DNA from: an uncultured Blautia sp.
GTDB lineage: Bacteria; Bacillota; Clostridia; Lachnospirales; Lachnospiraceae
NCBI GenBank assembly: GCA_900551075.1
Contig: URVB01000014.1
Location: forward strand, 1 to 64,000
Direction: 5' to 3'
DNA: 64,000 nucleotides
The notes under the pieces: generated by a model
The model's database searches: none
Seen by the model: only the letters and a program-made list of their open reading frames with translations
What the model was told of the DNA's origin: nothing
Made by a program: the position numbers and the translations under genes
Part shown: positions 33,823 to 42,280 of the stretch, piece after piece
How positions within the stretch are numbered: the first letter of the stretch is position 1
Layout: every line of letters starts with the position of its first letter

Positions 33823-35625
33823 ATGAAGCACAGAAAATGGACGATGCGGAAAGCCCTGCTGCTTTTTTGCATTGGCAGTGTTGTGTTTGCTCTTCTGTTG
33901 CAGACTTTTTTGTTTCATCAGTCCCTGAGGCGGCAGATACGTGCGGAGAGTGTTGCGGATCATGAGATTTCACTGAACAAAATGCAAATGGATATTGCAT
34001 CCTTTCTCCGCAATTTAAAGACCGAAATGCTGACCATATATAATGAACGTGATTTGATCAAAAGCTTAAGGGAGGCAGCAGAGGGAGAGAGCAGTCTGAA
34101 AAACTATTATTGGAGGAGTTGGTATTTTGGCAGAAAGCGATTTACAAAGGAGGATCAGCTTCTGGCTGTATACCTGTATGATACGAAAGATAATCTGGTA
34201 AGCGCTTACCGGTGTAATTCCGCCACTTTTCCAAGGAATATCTATCAGACGGAATACGATACGAATTCTCGGCGTGTGGAAGAGTATGTACATAGCGATG
34301 AAACGGACATGATGATTTCCGGTTATTATAATTCCCAGGAGGACAGAGATATTGTCCGGCTTGTCCTGAAATTGCATAATTATGATGAAGAACGCCTGCA
34401 GCTCGGTTATCTGATCTGCGATATTGACAGTGCGGCTATCACCACGATCATGGAAAAATATGTGGATGTGGCTGAGGTCTGCCTGTGGCTGCAGCCGGTA
34501 GGAGATCGTGTGATTGCAAAAGCAGGGAAAACTTTGGAGAGTCAGCTACGCATACAAAAGCAGTTGTCAAGGATTATTGAGGATAACTATGGTTCAGAGG
34601 AGCTGAAAGAGGAGTATGAGGGGCATTATCTGATTCATGTAGGACAGGCGAGTCATAATCTGGAAGCATTTGTACTGGTATCCCAATCCCTTTTGACGGC
34701 AACTCAAAAGGCGTTGATTCGTTCTCTGCTCATCATTATGGCTGCAATGACCATTTTACTTATAGCATTTGTATTGCTGCTATCGAGAAGGATGACAAAG
34801 CCGGTAGAGGAGATGAGAGACAGCATCGTCCGGATCAAAAACGGAGAGACCGACCTGCGTGTGCAGCCTGTCGGCTGGTCAGAGGAGCTGGAGGTCCTTG
34901 GAACAGAGTTTAATGAGATGCTTGACCGTATACAGAATATGGTACAGGAGGAGTACCGACATAAGCTGCTGGTTGAGCGGACGGAATATAAAATGCTCCA
35001 GGCGCAGATTAATCCGCATTTTCTCTATAATACACTGGATACGATGAGCGGAATTGCCAATGCGCAGAATTGTACATTGGTGAGCGGATTGTGTCAGTCC
35101 CTTTCTGCAATTTTTCGTTATAGTCTGAATATGACGGATGAATTGTCTACTGTGCAGAAGGAGATGGCACATGTTAGAAATTATCTGTATGTCATGGATG
35201 TCCGAAATGGCTCCTCCATAGCGTATGAATACCAGATCGACAGTGATACACTGCAGGACAAAATGCCGAGGATTTGTCTTCAGCCTGTAGTGGAAAATGC
35301 CATTACACATGGGCTTAGAAACGTGCGGAGAAAGGATAAAAAGCTGCTGATTCGGTCGGAGCATTTGGATGGAAATCTTGTGGTTACTGTACAGGATAAT
35401 GGAATCGGTATGGATGCAGATGAGATGAATGGTCTGTTGGAAGAAAATGAGCTTAAGCGGGTAGAAAGCGGAATCTCTATTGGAATATTGAATGTGAATG
35501 CACGTTTAAAGACACTCTTTGGGGACACATACGGACTTCGGATCGAAAGCCGGCCAGGAGAAGGGACTACTGTGAAGCTTACAGTTCCTGCTATTTCAGG
35601 GGATGACAGGGAGGTGTCGTTGTGA
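33823..35625 (+). CDS. YesM-like sensor histidine kinase
   Basis: Membrane sensor that phosphorylates the response regulator encoded next to it. The first membrane segment is about residues 10-30, then an extracytoplasmic sensor of about 265 residues. The second segment (about 297-317) and a HAMP domain (KPVEEMRDSIVRIKNGE) follow. In the His_kinase domain, QINPHFLYNTLDT carries phospho-acceptor His399. The ATP-binding domain has QPVVENAITHG (N box) and DNGIGM (G1). 600 residues. ATG 33823 follows GGAGG. An ATG at 33799 precedes that ribosome site. Its last 4 bases overlap the regulator. YesM/YesN pairs usually control carbohydrate uptake genes, as is likely here. Confidence 0.93.
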   Translation: MKHRKWTMRKALLLFCIGSVVFALLLQTFLFHQSLRRQIRAESVADHEISLNKMQMDIASFLRNLKTEMLTIYNERDLIKSLREAAEGESSLKNYYWRSWYFGRKRFTKEDQLLAVYLYDTKDNLVSAYRCNSATFPRNIYQTEYDTNSRRVEEYVHSDETDMMISGYYNSQEDRDIVRLVLKLHNYDEERLQLGYLICDIDSAAITTIMEKYVDVAEVCLWLQPVGDRVIAKAGKTLESQLRIQKQLSRIIEDNYGSEELKEEYEGHYLIHVGQASHNLEAFVLVSQSLLTATQKALIRSLLIIMAAMTILLIAFVLLLSRRMTKPVEEMRDSIVRIKNGETDLRVQPVGWSEELEVLGTEFNEMLDRIQNMVQEEYRHKLLVERTEYKMLQAQINPHFLYNTLDTMSGIANAQNCTLVSGLCQSLSAIFRYSLNMTDELSTVQKEMAHVRNYLYVMDVRNGSSIAYEYQIDSDTLQDKMPRICLQPVVENAITHGLRNVRRKDKKLLIRSEHLDGNLVVTVQDNGIGMDADEMNGLLEENELKRVESGISIGILNVNARLKTLFGDTYGLRIESRPGEGTTVKLTVPAISGDDREVSL

Positions 35626-37244
35626 ATATAAAGAAATATAAAGTCCTTGCTGCAGATGATGAATATTGGAGCAGAGAAAATATCCGAAATCTGATTCCCT
35701 GGGAAGAATATTCCATTGAATTTCTGGAACCGGCCTGTGACGGGGAAGAAGTCATGGAACGTATTCCGGATGAACAGCCGGATATCATACTTACGGATAT
35801 CAACATGCCGTTTTTGAGCGGTTTGGAACTGCTTGAACGGCTTCAGACGGAATATCCGGATATTATCACGGTAGCCGTCAGCGGCTATGATGATTTTGAT
35901 AAGGTGAAAGGCGTCTTCATATCCGGTGGAATGGACTATCTGCTGAAGCCGGTGGGCAAGGAAGAGCTGGTAAATGTTCTTACAAAGGCCCTGGGACTTT
36001 TGGAGGAGCGCGAGGCTGCGAAGGCATACAGTGAGAACAGCCGTCTTCAGGAATATAAGATTTCTTCTTTTCTGGAGGACAGTGAGTATTCTGCCCTGTT
36101 GTCTGAGAAGCTTTATGGACAATCAAAGACACAGATACACGTGCCAAGTACGCAAACCTTTTCTGAGGTGGCATCTGTATTGGTGAAATTTTATAATATT
36201 ACAGAAATTGCAGATCAGTTTGATCACGATATTCTTCAGATGTCCTGGAGCATAAAGTCCAGATTACGGGAGCTTCTTGGGAAAGAAAGCAATGCGCTTA
36301 TCTTTAATTACAGCAGTAAAATGAGTGAGTTTTTGCTTGTCGGTACGGCTGATGCAGGAATGCTGCAAAGATTTGCCAACCAGGTAGTAAAGGAGTTTCC
36401 CGTACAGGAATACGGCTCCTTATCCGTAGTGCTCCATGAGCAGACCAGCTCGCTTGATGATATTGGGACTGTCTATCGGGAGATGATCGCAGTGCTGGTA
36501 ACGCGTCCGTTCAGGCGTGCGCATTGTATTCTGCATTGCTCACAGTCCGGAAAGGCCGTCTCCGCAGCTCCTATTGGAGAAGCTGCATCCGCCCGCATGG
36601 AGGAAGAACTGTATCATCTGTTGGTCACCAGACAGAAAGCAGATGCAGCCAGATTGATTTTTAAAACCTTTGATTTTTTACATTGTGATGAAAACGGCTG
36701 GTCCTTTCTGGAGGTAAAGCAGTATGTTGGAAGAGTGACCAGTATCCTTTTCCGTTATGTCCGGAATCATCGCCCCGAAATGCTTGCCCAGATAGAGGAT
36801 GATATGGACAACGTGGATTATTATATGAAGTGTCTGGATGCCAAAGCAATGCTTGAAACCCTGAACATTATTATGGACAGTTTATGGGAGAATGATGACC
36901 AGAAAAATACAGAGTCTGTGATACAGCAGGTGGAGCAGATTCATCAGTATATCCAAAAAAATTATTTTGAAAGTATTACGCTTACGTCACTGGCAGGAGT
37001 ATATCATATGGATGCCAGCTATCTGTCGCGTGTGTTCAGCCAAAAATACGGGGAGACAGTCATTGCTTTTCTGACCAGAGTTCGGATGGAGCATGCGGTT
37101 GAATTGATGAAGGATCAGGACAAAAAACTGGAGACGATTTCCTTTCTGGTCGGATATGACGATTATAACTATTTCAGCAGGGTATTCCGCAAAAAGATGG
37201 GAGTCAGCCCCAGTGAGTACCGTTGTCAGCTCATGCAGAAGTGA
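35622..37244 (+). CDS. YesN-like response regulator with AraC-type DNA-binding domain
   Basis: 540 residues. The receiver domain is about residues 5-125, with acidic pocket D12-D13, phospho-acceptor Asp59 in LTDINMP, and K105 in LLKPVGKEEL. A long middle region (about 150-420) has no motif I recognise. The two AraC-type helix-turn-helix units are at about 435-535 (ITLTSLAGVYHMDASYLSRVFSQKYG and ISFLVGYDDYNYFSRVFRKKMGVSPSEYR). It overlaps the kinase by 4 bases. The sugar-type ABC importer starts 200 bases downstream, with a palindrome in its promoter region that is a candidate binding site. Confidence 0.93.
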   Translation: MNIKKYKVLAADDEYWSRENIRNLIPWEEYSIEFLEPACDGEEVMERIPDEQPDIILTDINMPFLSGLELLERLQTEYPDIITVAVSGYDDFDKVKGVFISGGMDYLLKPVGKEELVNVLTKALGLLEEREAAKAYSENSRLQEYKISSFLEDSEYSALLSEKLYGQSKTQIHVPSTQTFSEVASVLVKFYNITEIADQFDHDILQMSWSIKSRLRELLGKESNALIFNYSSKMSEFLLVGTADAGMLQRFANQVVKEFPVQEYGSLSVVLHEQTSSLDDIGTVYREMIAVLVTRPFRRAHCILHCSQSGKAVSAAPIGEAASARMEEELYHLLVTRQKADAARLIFKTFDFLHCDENGWSFLEVKQYVGRVTSILFRYVRNHRPEMLAQIEDDMDNVDYYMKCLDAKAMLETLNIIMDSLWENDDQKNTESVIQQVEQIHQYIQKNYFESITLTSLAGVYHMDASYLSRVFSQKYGETVIAFLTRVRMEHAVELMKDQDKKLETISFLVGYDDYNYFSRVFRKKMGVSPSEYRCQLMQK

Positions 37245-37363
37245 GCCGCTTGCAGACGGCAGGCTTTGAATGCAACATCAGATATCGTTAAGAAAAGCTG
37301 TCAAAATAGTGCGACTGAAATTTGCAAATATGTCCTAACAGTAAAAATCCGGATTATGATTTA

Positions 37364-37394
37364 ATATATTCGTAGCAAGTCGGAACGAATATAT
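37364..37394. promoter_or_regulatory. Perfect inverted repeat in the ABC importer promoter region
   Basis: ATATATTCGT (37364-37373) and ACGAATATAT (37385-37394), separated by 11 bases, about 50 bases before the binding-protein gene. A further ATTCG half-site follows at 37404-37408. It is a candidate operator for the adjacent response regulator. An mRNA hairpin is the alternative. Confidence 0.5.
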
Positions 37395-37444
37395 GAAATT
37401 TTAATTCGGCTTTTACTAATAAATTATTTAGGAGGTTTTCTGAT

Positions 37445-38584
37445 ATGAAAAAAGGAATGAAAAAATTTGTTGCGCTGGCATCTACAGCAGCAATGATCGG
37501 ATCCCTGCCGTTTGGGGCAGCGACAGTGGCGGCAGCCGACGACATTACGATTGGTGTTTCCATTTGGAGCTCTACAGATGTTTTGGGAAGCCAGTGCAAA
37601 AAGATCATCGACAAAGCAGCGGCTGCTCTTGATGTTGATGTAATGTATGTTGACCAGGGACATGTATCAGAGCAGGTTACATCTTCTGTTGAACAGCTTT
37701 GTGCCGCAGGCTGTGATGGCATCATTATCTGTAACTCAGCGGACTCCGAAATGACATCTGCGATTCAGACCTGTGATGCAAATAATGTTTATCTGACCCA
37801 GTTCTTCCGCATAATTTCCGAGGAAAACAGTCCGGAGGTATATGAGACAGCATGCAATTCTCAGTATTATCTCGGTGCAGTCCATGAGGATGAGGTTACA
37901 AACGGCTATACGCTGGTAAATCTTCTTCTTGAGAACGGGGACAGAAATATCGGCCTTGAAGCCTGGACCGTTGGTGATGCAACCTTCCAGCAGCGCTGGG
38001 AAGGCTACAAGCAGGCAGTTGATGAGTGGAATGAAGCAAACCCGGATGATCAGGCTACCATTACAGAACCGGTTTATGCAAATACTTCCTCTGAGGAAGG
38101 CGCGGCAGCAGCTCTCTCCCTGTACAATTCCAATCCGGATATGGATGCACTGATTGTTGCAGGCGGCGGCGGAGACCCGTTGGTTGGTTCCATCGGTGCT
38201 CTGGCTAACGAAGGACTTACAGGCAAGATTGATGTCGTTTCTACAGACTTCCTGGATGATCTGGCCCAGCAGTTGGAAACAGGCGGTATGTTTGCAGAAT
38301 CCGGCGGACATTTCTGCGACCCGCTGTATGCATTCCTGATTACATACAATGCAGTAAAGGGTGATTATGTGAAAGAGGAAGGAACCTTCGGTTATGAAGT
38401 CCTGTTCCCATATCTTTATGTATCCTCCTCTGAGGACTATGCAAACTATGAGCAGTATTTCGTAGAAGACGACCCTTATACAGATGAAGAAATCGTTGAG
38501 ATGGCAGGCTATAGCTTTGAGGAATTGAACAAGGCGGCAACTTCCCTTTCCATCGAAGATGTAATTTCCCGTCACAGCAACTAA
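37445..38584 (+). CDS. Sugar ABC transporter substrate-binding protein (type I periplasmic-binding fold, RbsB-like)
   Basis: A 379-residue exported protein. The signal peptide (1-30) is MKKGMKKFVALASTAAMIGSL then an AATVAAA cleavage region. It has no lipobox cysteine, unusual for a Gram-positive binding protein. The mature domain starts DDITIGVSIWSSTDVLGSQCKKII and contains AAGCDGIIICNSADSE and ALIVAGGGGDPLVGSIGALANEGLTG, the usual hinge pattern for monosaccharide binders. It heads the cluster binding protein-permease-ATPase-permease. An inter-gene hairpin follows it. Confidence 0.88.
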   Translation: MKKGMKKFVALASTAAMIGSLPFGAATVAAADDITIGVSIWSSTDVLGSQCKKIIDKAAAALDVDVMYVDQGHVSEQVTSSVEQLCAAGCDGIIICNSADSEMTSAIQTCDANNVYLTQFFRIISEENSPEVYETACNSQYYLGAVHEDEVTNGYTLVNLLLENGDRNIGLEAWTVGDATFQQRWEGYKQAVDEWNEANPDDQATITEPVYANTSSEEGAAAALSLYNSNPDMDALIVAGGGGDPLVGSIGALANEGLTGKIDVVSTDFLDDLAQQLETGGMFAESGGHFCDPLYAFLITYNAVKGDYVKEEGTFGYEVLFPYLYVSSSEDYANYEQYFVEDDPYTDEEIVEMAGYSFEELNKAATSLSIEDVISRHSN

Positions 38585-38601
38585 GAATAATGATCCGGCG
38601 T

Positions 38602-38640
38602 TTGCTGCCTTTTCTTCCGCTTAGGAGGGAAAGGCAGCAG
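38602..38640 (+). other. Intercistronic hairpin after the binding-protein gene
   Basis: GCTGCCTTT (38604-38612) pairs with AAAGGCAGC (38630-38638), and the stem extends inward. There is no T run after it, so it more likely stabilises the binding-protein mRNA or causes partial termination, giving more binding protein than membrane components. Confidence 0.6.
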
Positions 38641-38678
38641 ATGTTTGTATTGTGAAGAAACGGATAAGGAGAATGGTT

Positions 38679-39617
38679 ATGAAAAAACTGAAACAAAGCC
38701 AGTATTATGGAATTGCGCTCTTGCTTATCATGCTTGTGGTTTTCTGGGCAGTGTTTAAAATCCTTGCTCCGGCTACCTTTGGTTCCCCGGATAAACTGGC
38801 TACCTATATGAAGTCTGCACTGATTTATGCAGTGGGCGGCTGCGGTCTGTATTTCATCTGTGTCATGGGACCTTTTGATATGAGTGTTGGTGCGAATATC
38901 GTACTTTCCTCCATCCTTGCCTGTAACGCAAGCATGAAATTCGGATATGCCGGTCTGATCATTGCACCCTTGATCTGCGGAACCCTGATCGGGCTGATCA
39001 ATGGGATTGTTTATATTAAGCTGCACATTTCTTCCCTGATCGTAACAGTTGCACTCTCTTTGATTTATGAGGCATTGAGTGTGTATGCCACCAATGGCAA
39101 AAATGTAATTTTGGATGCACGGTACAGAGCATTCGGAGACTATCCGGCCAATCTGATCCTTGCATTGGCTGCGTATCTGCTGTGCGCATCGATTCTGAAG
39201 TATACCAAGGTAGGTACCTATACTTATGCAATTGGCAGCAATGAAGTTGTTGCAAAGAATATGGGTGTAAACGTTCCGAAATATAAGGTGGTCGCTTTTA
39301 CCCTGGCAGGCTTTTTCTTCGGTCTTCAGGCAATTTTGACGATCAGCTTTGGTACTTCTATGACTTCTGCTTCAAATCTGTCTTCCATGAGCCGTAACTT
39401 TACACCTTTGATGGGAACCTTCTTTGGCCTTGCGTTCAAGAAATACGGCCATCCGGTAGTGGCAATTGTAATTGGAGAGATGATTATCCAGTTGATGTTC
39501 AATGGTTTTGTTGCACTTGGTGCTCCGACCACAATTCAAAATGTAGTTACAGGTGCAGCCCTGCTGCTCATCGTTGCACTGACAACCAAGCCGGTTAAAG
39601 GTCTTGTGGTAAAATAG
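38679..39617 (+). CDS. Sugar ABC transporter permease (RbsC/BPD_transp_2 family)
   Basis: A 312-residue membrane subunit with about eight to ten segments. GPFDMSVGANIVLSSILACNAS and the EAA-like cytoplasmic region IGSNEVVAKNMGVNVPKYKVVAFTLAGFFFGLQAI are typical of the RbsC class. ATG 38679 is 7 bases after AAGGAG. The frame starts earlier (GTG 38652) but without a good ribosome site. It is the first of two different permeases, which presumably form a heterodimer. Confidence 0.9.
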   Translation: MKKLKQSQYYGIALLLIMLVVFWAVFKILAPATFGSPDKLATYMKSALIYAVGGCGLYFICVMGPFDMSVGANIVLSSILACNASMKFGYAGLIIAPLICGTLIGLINGIVYIKLHISSLIVTVALSLIYEALSVYATNGKNVILDARYRAFGDYPANLILALAAYLLCASILKYTKVGTYTYAIGSNEVVAKNMGVNVPKYKVVAFTLAGFFFGLQAILTISFGTSMTSASNLSSMSRNFTPLMGTFFGLAFKKYGHPVVAIVIGEMIIQLMFNGFVALGAPTTIQNVVTGAALLLIVALTTKPVKGLVVK

Positions 39618-39627
39618 GAGGACGATT

Positions 39628-41124
39628 ATGGGTGAATTATTATTAAAAGCAGAAAAAATAGATAAGCACTTTGGAATTACACACGCCCTGGACCATGTAA
39701 CCCTTACCTTTGAGAAGGGTGAGATCCACGCACTGATCGGGGAAAATGGTTCTGGAAAATCAACACTTACTTCCTGTCTGACAGGTATTTATAAAAAAGA
39801 TTCCGGTACCTTTACATTAGAAGGCAAAGAGATTTCAGCAACAAACCAGGTAGAGGCCAATCATCAGGGAGTAGCTATTATTGTACAGGAAATCGGTACA
39901 CTTTCCGGCCTGACTGTAGCTGAAAACATTTTCCTTGGAAATGAGGATATGTTTACCAGTCATGGAATTAAAAATACTTCTGCCATGAATAAAAAAGCGC
40001 AGGAATATCTTGACAGATATGGTTTTCACTATATTGATGCAACAAGAGTGATCGACGATTACAATTTCGAGGACAGAAAGCTGATTGAAATTGTAAAATC
40101 CACCTATTTTAATCCAAAGGTTCTGGTCGTGGATGAAACCACCACAGCGCTCGGACAAAAAGGGCGTGAGGAGCTGTTCAGGGTCATGCACAGACTGAGG
40201 GATGAGGGAAGCTGCGTAATCTTTATTTCTCACGATCTGGAAGAGGTCATTGAACAGTCAGATAATATCAGTGTGCTCCGTGATGGCGTATATATTGGTT
40301 CTGTTACAAAAGAAGAAGCAACTCCGGACAGACTGAAAAGTCTCATGGTAGGCCGCGAGATCGGAGACAATTATTATCGTACTGATTACGGCGAAAAAAT
40401 TTCCGGAGAGGTTGTGCTTTCCGGCAGAAATCTGACGGTAAAAGGACAGATTGACAACCTGTCTCTGGAACTTCATAAGGGGGAAATTCTTGGAATCGGC
40501 GGACTTTCCGAGTGCGGTATGCATGAAGTCGGAAAGGCTTTATTCGGCGCTTCTTATTTCCGTGAGGGAACTGTGACTCTGGGTGACGGAACACCGATCA
40601 ATTCTATTCCGGATGCTATTAAGAACAGCATTGCCTATGCATCGAAGGACAGGGACAACGAATCGCTGGTCATCAATGATACCATTGGCGAAAACATCTG
40701 CCTTCCTTCTTTGGAGGAATTGAAAACACACGGCTTTCTCCGGGCAAAGTCTATGAAGGAATTTGCAGATAAGTTTGCAAAACAGATGAGTACAAAAATG
40801 ACAGGAGTGGATCAGTTTGTATCTGCACTGTCCGGCGGTAATAAGCAGAAGGTAGTTCTGGCCCGCTGGGTCGGAAAGGATTCTGACCTGATCATCCTGG
40901 ATTCTCCTACCCGCGGTATTGATGTCAAGGTTAAGGCAGATATCTATGCCATGATGGATGATATGCGGAAGCGTGGAAAATCCATTATTATGATTTCAGA
41001 GGAAATCATGGAGCTGTTGGGTATGGCAGACCGTATCCTGATTATGAAAGACGGAAAAATTAACGGTGAGTTTCTTCGTTCTGAGGATCTGAAAGACACA
41101 GATCTGATCGAGAAGATGATATAA
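39628..41124 (+). CDS. Sugar ABC transporter ATP-binding protein with two ATPase domains (RbsA/MglA-like)
   Basis: 498 residues with two nucleotide-binding domains. Domain 1 (about 1-240) has Walker A GENGSGKST, Q-loop VQEIGTL, Walker B VLVVDETTTAL and H-loop ISHDLEE. Its ABC signature is not LSGGQ but reads YNFEDRKLIEI. Domain 2 (about 255-498) has a degenerate Walker A (GGLSECGMHEVGK), a good signature (LSGGNKQK), and Walker B LIILDSPTRGID, where the catalytic Glu is replaced by Ser. So only one of the two composite sites looks able to hydrolyse ATP. It is 10 bases after permease 1. Confidence 0.92.
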   Translation: MGELLLKAEKIDKHFGITHALDHVTLTFEKGEIHALIGENGSGKSTLTSCLTGIYKKDSGTFTLEGKEISATNQVEANHQGVAIIVQEIGTLSGLTVAENIFLGNEDMFTSHGIKNTSAMNKKAQEYLDRYGFHYIDATRVIDDYNFEDRKLIEIVKSTYFNPKVLVVDETTTALGQKGREELFRVMHRLRDEGSCVIFISHDLEEVIEQSDNISVLRDGVYIGSVTKEEATPDRLKSLMVGREIGDNYYRTDYGEKISGEVVLSGRNLTVKGQIDNLSLELHKGEILGIGGLSECGMHEVGKALFGASYFREGTVTLGDGTPINSIPDAIKNSIAYASKDRDNESLVINDTIGENICLPSLEELKTHGFLRAKSMKEFADKFAKQMSTKMTGVDQFVSALSGGNKQKVVLARWVGKDSDLIILDSPTRGIDVKVKADIYAMMDDMRKRGKSIIMISEEIMELLGMADRILIMKDGKINGEFLRSEDLKDTDLIEKMI

Positions 41125-41136
41125 GGGGGTAAAAAA

Positions 41137-42102
41137 ATGGATACAACAGTAAAAAAGGAATCAGTTGAAAAAGTGCCATTTCTGGAACGTCCCATTGTGC
41201 GTACCATTCTTCCCATTGCCGGCTTTGTCGTAATATGTGTCTTGTTTGCAATCCTGACAAATGGAAAATTATTTCAGCCCAAAAATATTTCATTGCTCCT
41301 CAGTCAGTCTTATATGCTGCTGATTTCCAGCATTGGCGTATTTATGGTAATGACCATGGGCGGCTTGGATTTCTCCCAGGGTTCCATGCTGGGCGTCGCA
41401 TCCATAGTGGTCTGCTATCTGTCGCATTATCATATCATCCTTGCTGTTATCGGCGGGGTAGTGACAGGCGGACTCATTGGATTAATGAATGGCTTTTTTA
41501 ATGTAAAGAGAAAAATCACCAGCTTTATCGTTACGATCTGCAGCATGTATCTGTTTAGGGGCGTATGTGCTTATGCAACTACCAGCTCTCCGATTTATGG
41601 TGCAAGCGATATTTCAAAGTACAATACACTGCCCTTTATGCTTACTTTTACAGTAATTATTTTTGCAGTTGCATACATGGTATTTACATATACAGGTCTT
41701 GGCTCCAGACTGAAAGCAATCGGTGCAGGAGAAACAGCGGCAAGATACGCCGGCATACGCGTAGAACGTACAAAAATGCTGATATATACGGCAGCCGGAT
41801 GTATTACCGGACTGGCAGCCTTCGTAAATTCCGTGAAAGTAGGTTCTGTTACCTCTACAGCCGGAAATCAGTTGGAAACACAGATCATGATCGCACTGGT
41901 TCTCGGCGGAATGCCGGTCAACGGAGGCGCAAAGGTAAAATTCTATAATATTGTCCTTGGAGTTATGACCTACAAGGTTCTTTCAAGCGGATTGGTCATG
42001 CTGATGATACCCACACAGCTTCAGCAATTGATTCTTGGTATCATCTTCCTGGCAGAGGTGGCTCTGTTCAGTGACAGAAAGACGGGTATGATCGTTAAAT
42101 AA
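41137..42102 (+). CDS. Sugar ABC transporter permease (second, RbsC family)
   Basis: A 321-residue membrane subunit with eight to ten segments, clearly related to but different from the permease at 38679. MTMGGLDFSQGSMLGVASIVVCYL and IGAGETAARYAGIRVERTKMLIYTAAGCITGLAAFVNS are the conserved parts. It begins 12 bases after the ATPase and is followed by a strong terminator, so it ends the importer operon. Substrate class: a sugar or sugar derivative. No binding-site residues point to a specific one. Confidence 0.9.
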   Translation: MDTTVKKESVEKVPFLERPIVRTILPIAGFVVICVLFAILTNGKLFQPKNISLLLSQSYMLLISSIGVFMVMTMGGLDFSQGSMLGVASIVVCYLSHYHIILAVIGGVVTGGLIGLMNGFFNVKRKITSFIVTICSMYLFRGVCAYATTSSPIYGASDISKYNTLPFMLTFTVIIFAVAYMVFTYTGLGSRLKAIGAGETAARYAGIRVERTKMLIYTAAGCITGLAAFVNSVKVGSVTSTAGNQLETQIMIALVLGGMPVNGGAKVKFYNIVLGVMTYKVLSSGLVMLMIPTQLQQLILGIIFLAEVALFSDRKTGMIVK

Positions 42103-42118
42103 GAGCGGTTTTAGCATG

Positions 42119-42161
42119 ATATGCCACAGAGGGAGTGTTACCTTCTGTGGTATATTTTTTT
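42119..42161 (+). terminator. Terminator of the ABC importer operon
   Basis: A 15-bp stem, 42119-42133 with 42141-42155 (a few G-U pairs), followed by TTTTTT. Confidence 0.9.
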
Positions 42162-42280
42162 ATGAGAAATAACAGAATAAAAACTGCATTTTTGTGGAAT
42201 CTGTGATATACTTTACACGAATAAGGCCGGGATATCAGTTTTATGTATATCGGCGTATTTACTACGAGTGGGGAGATAAA

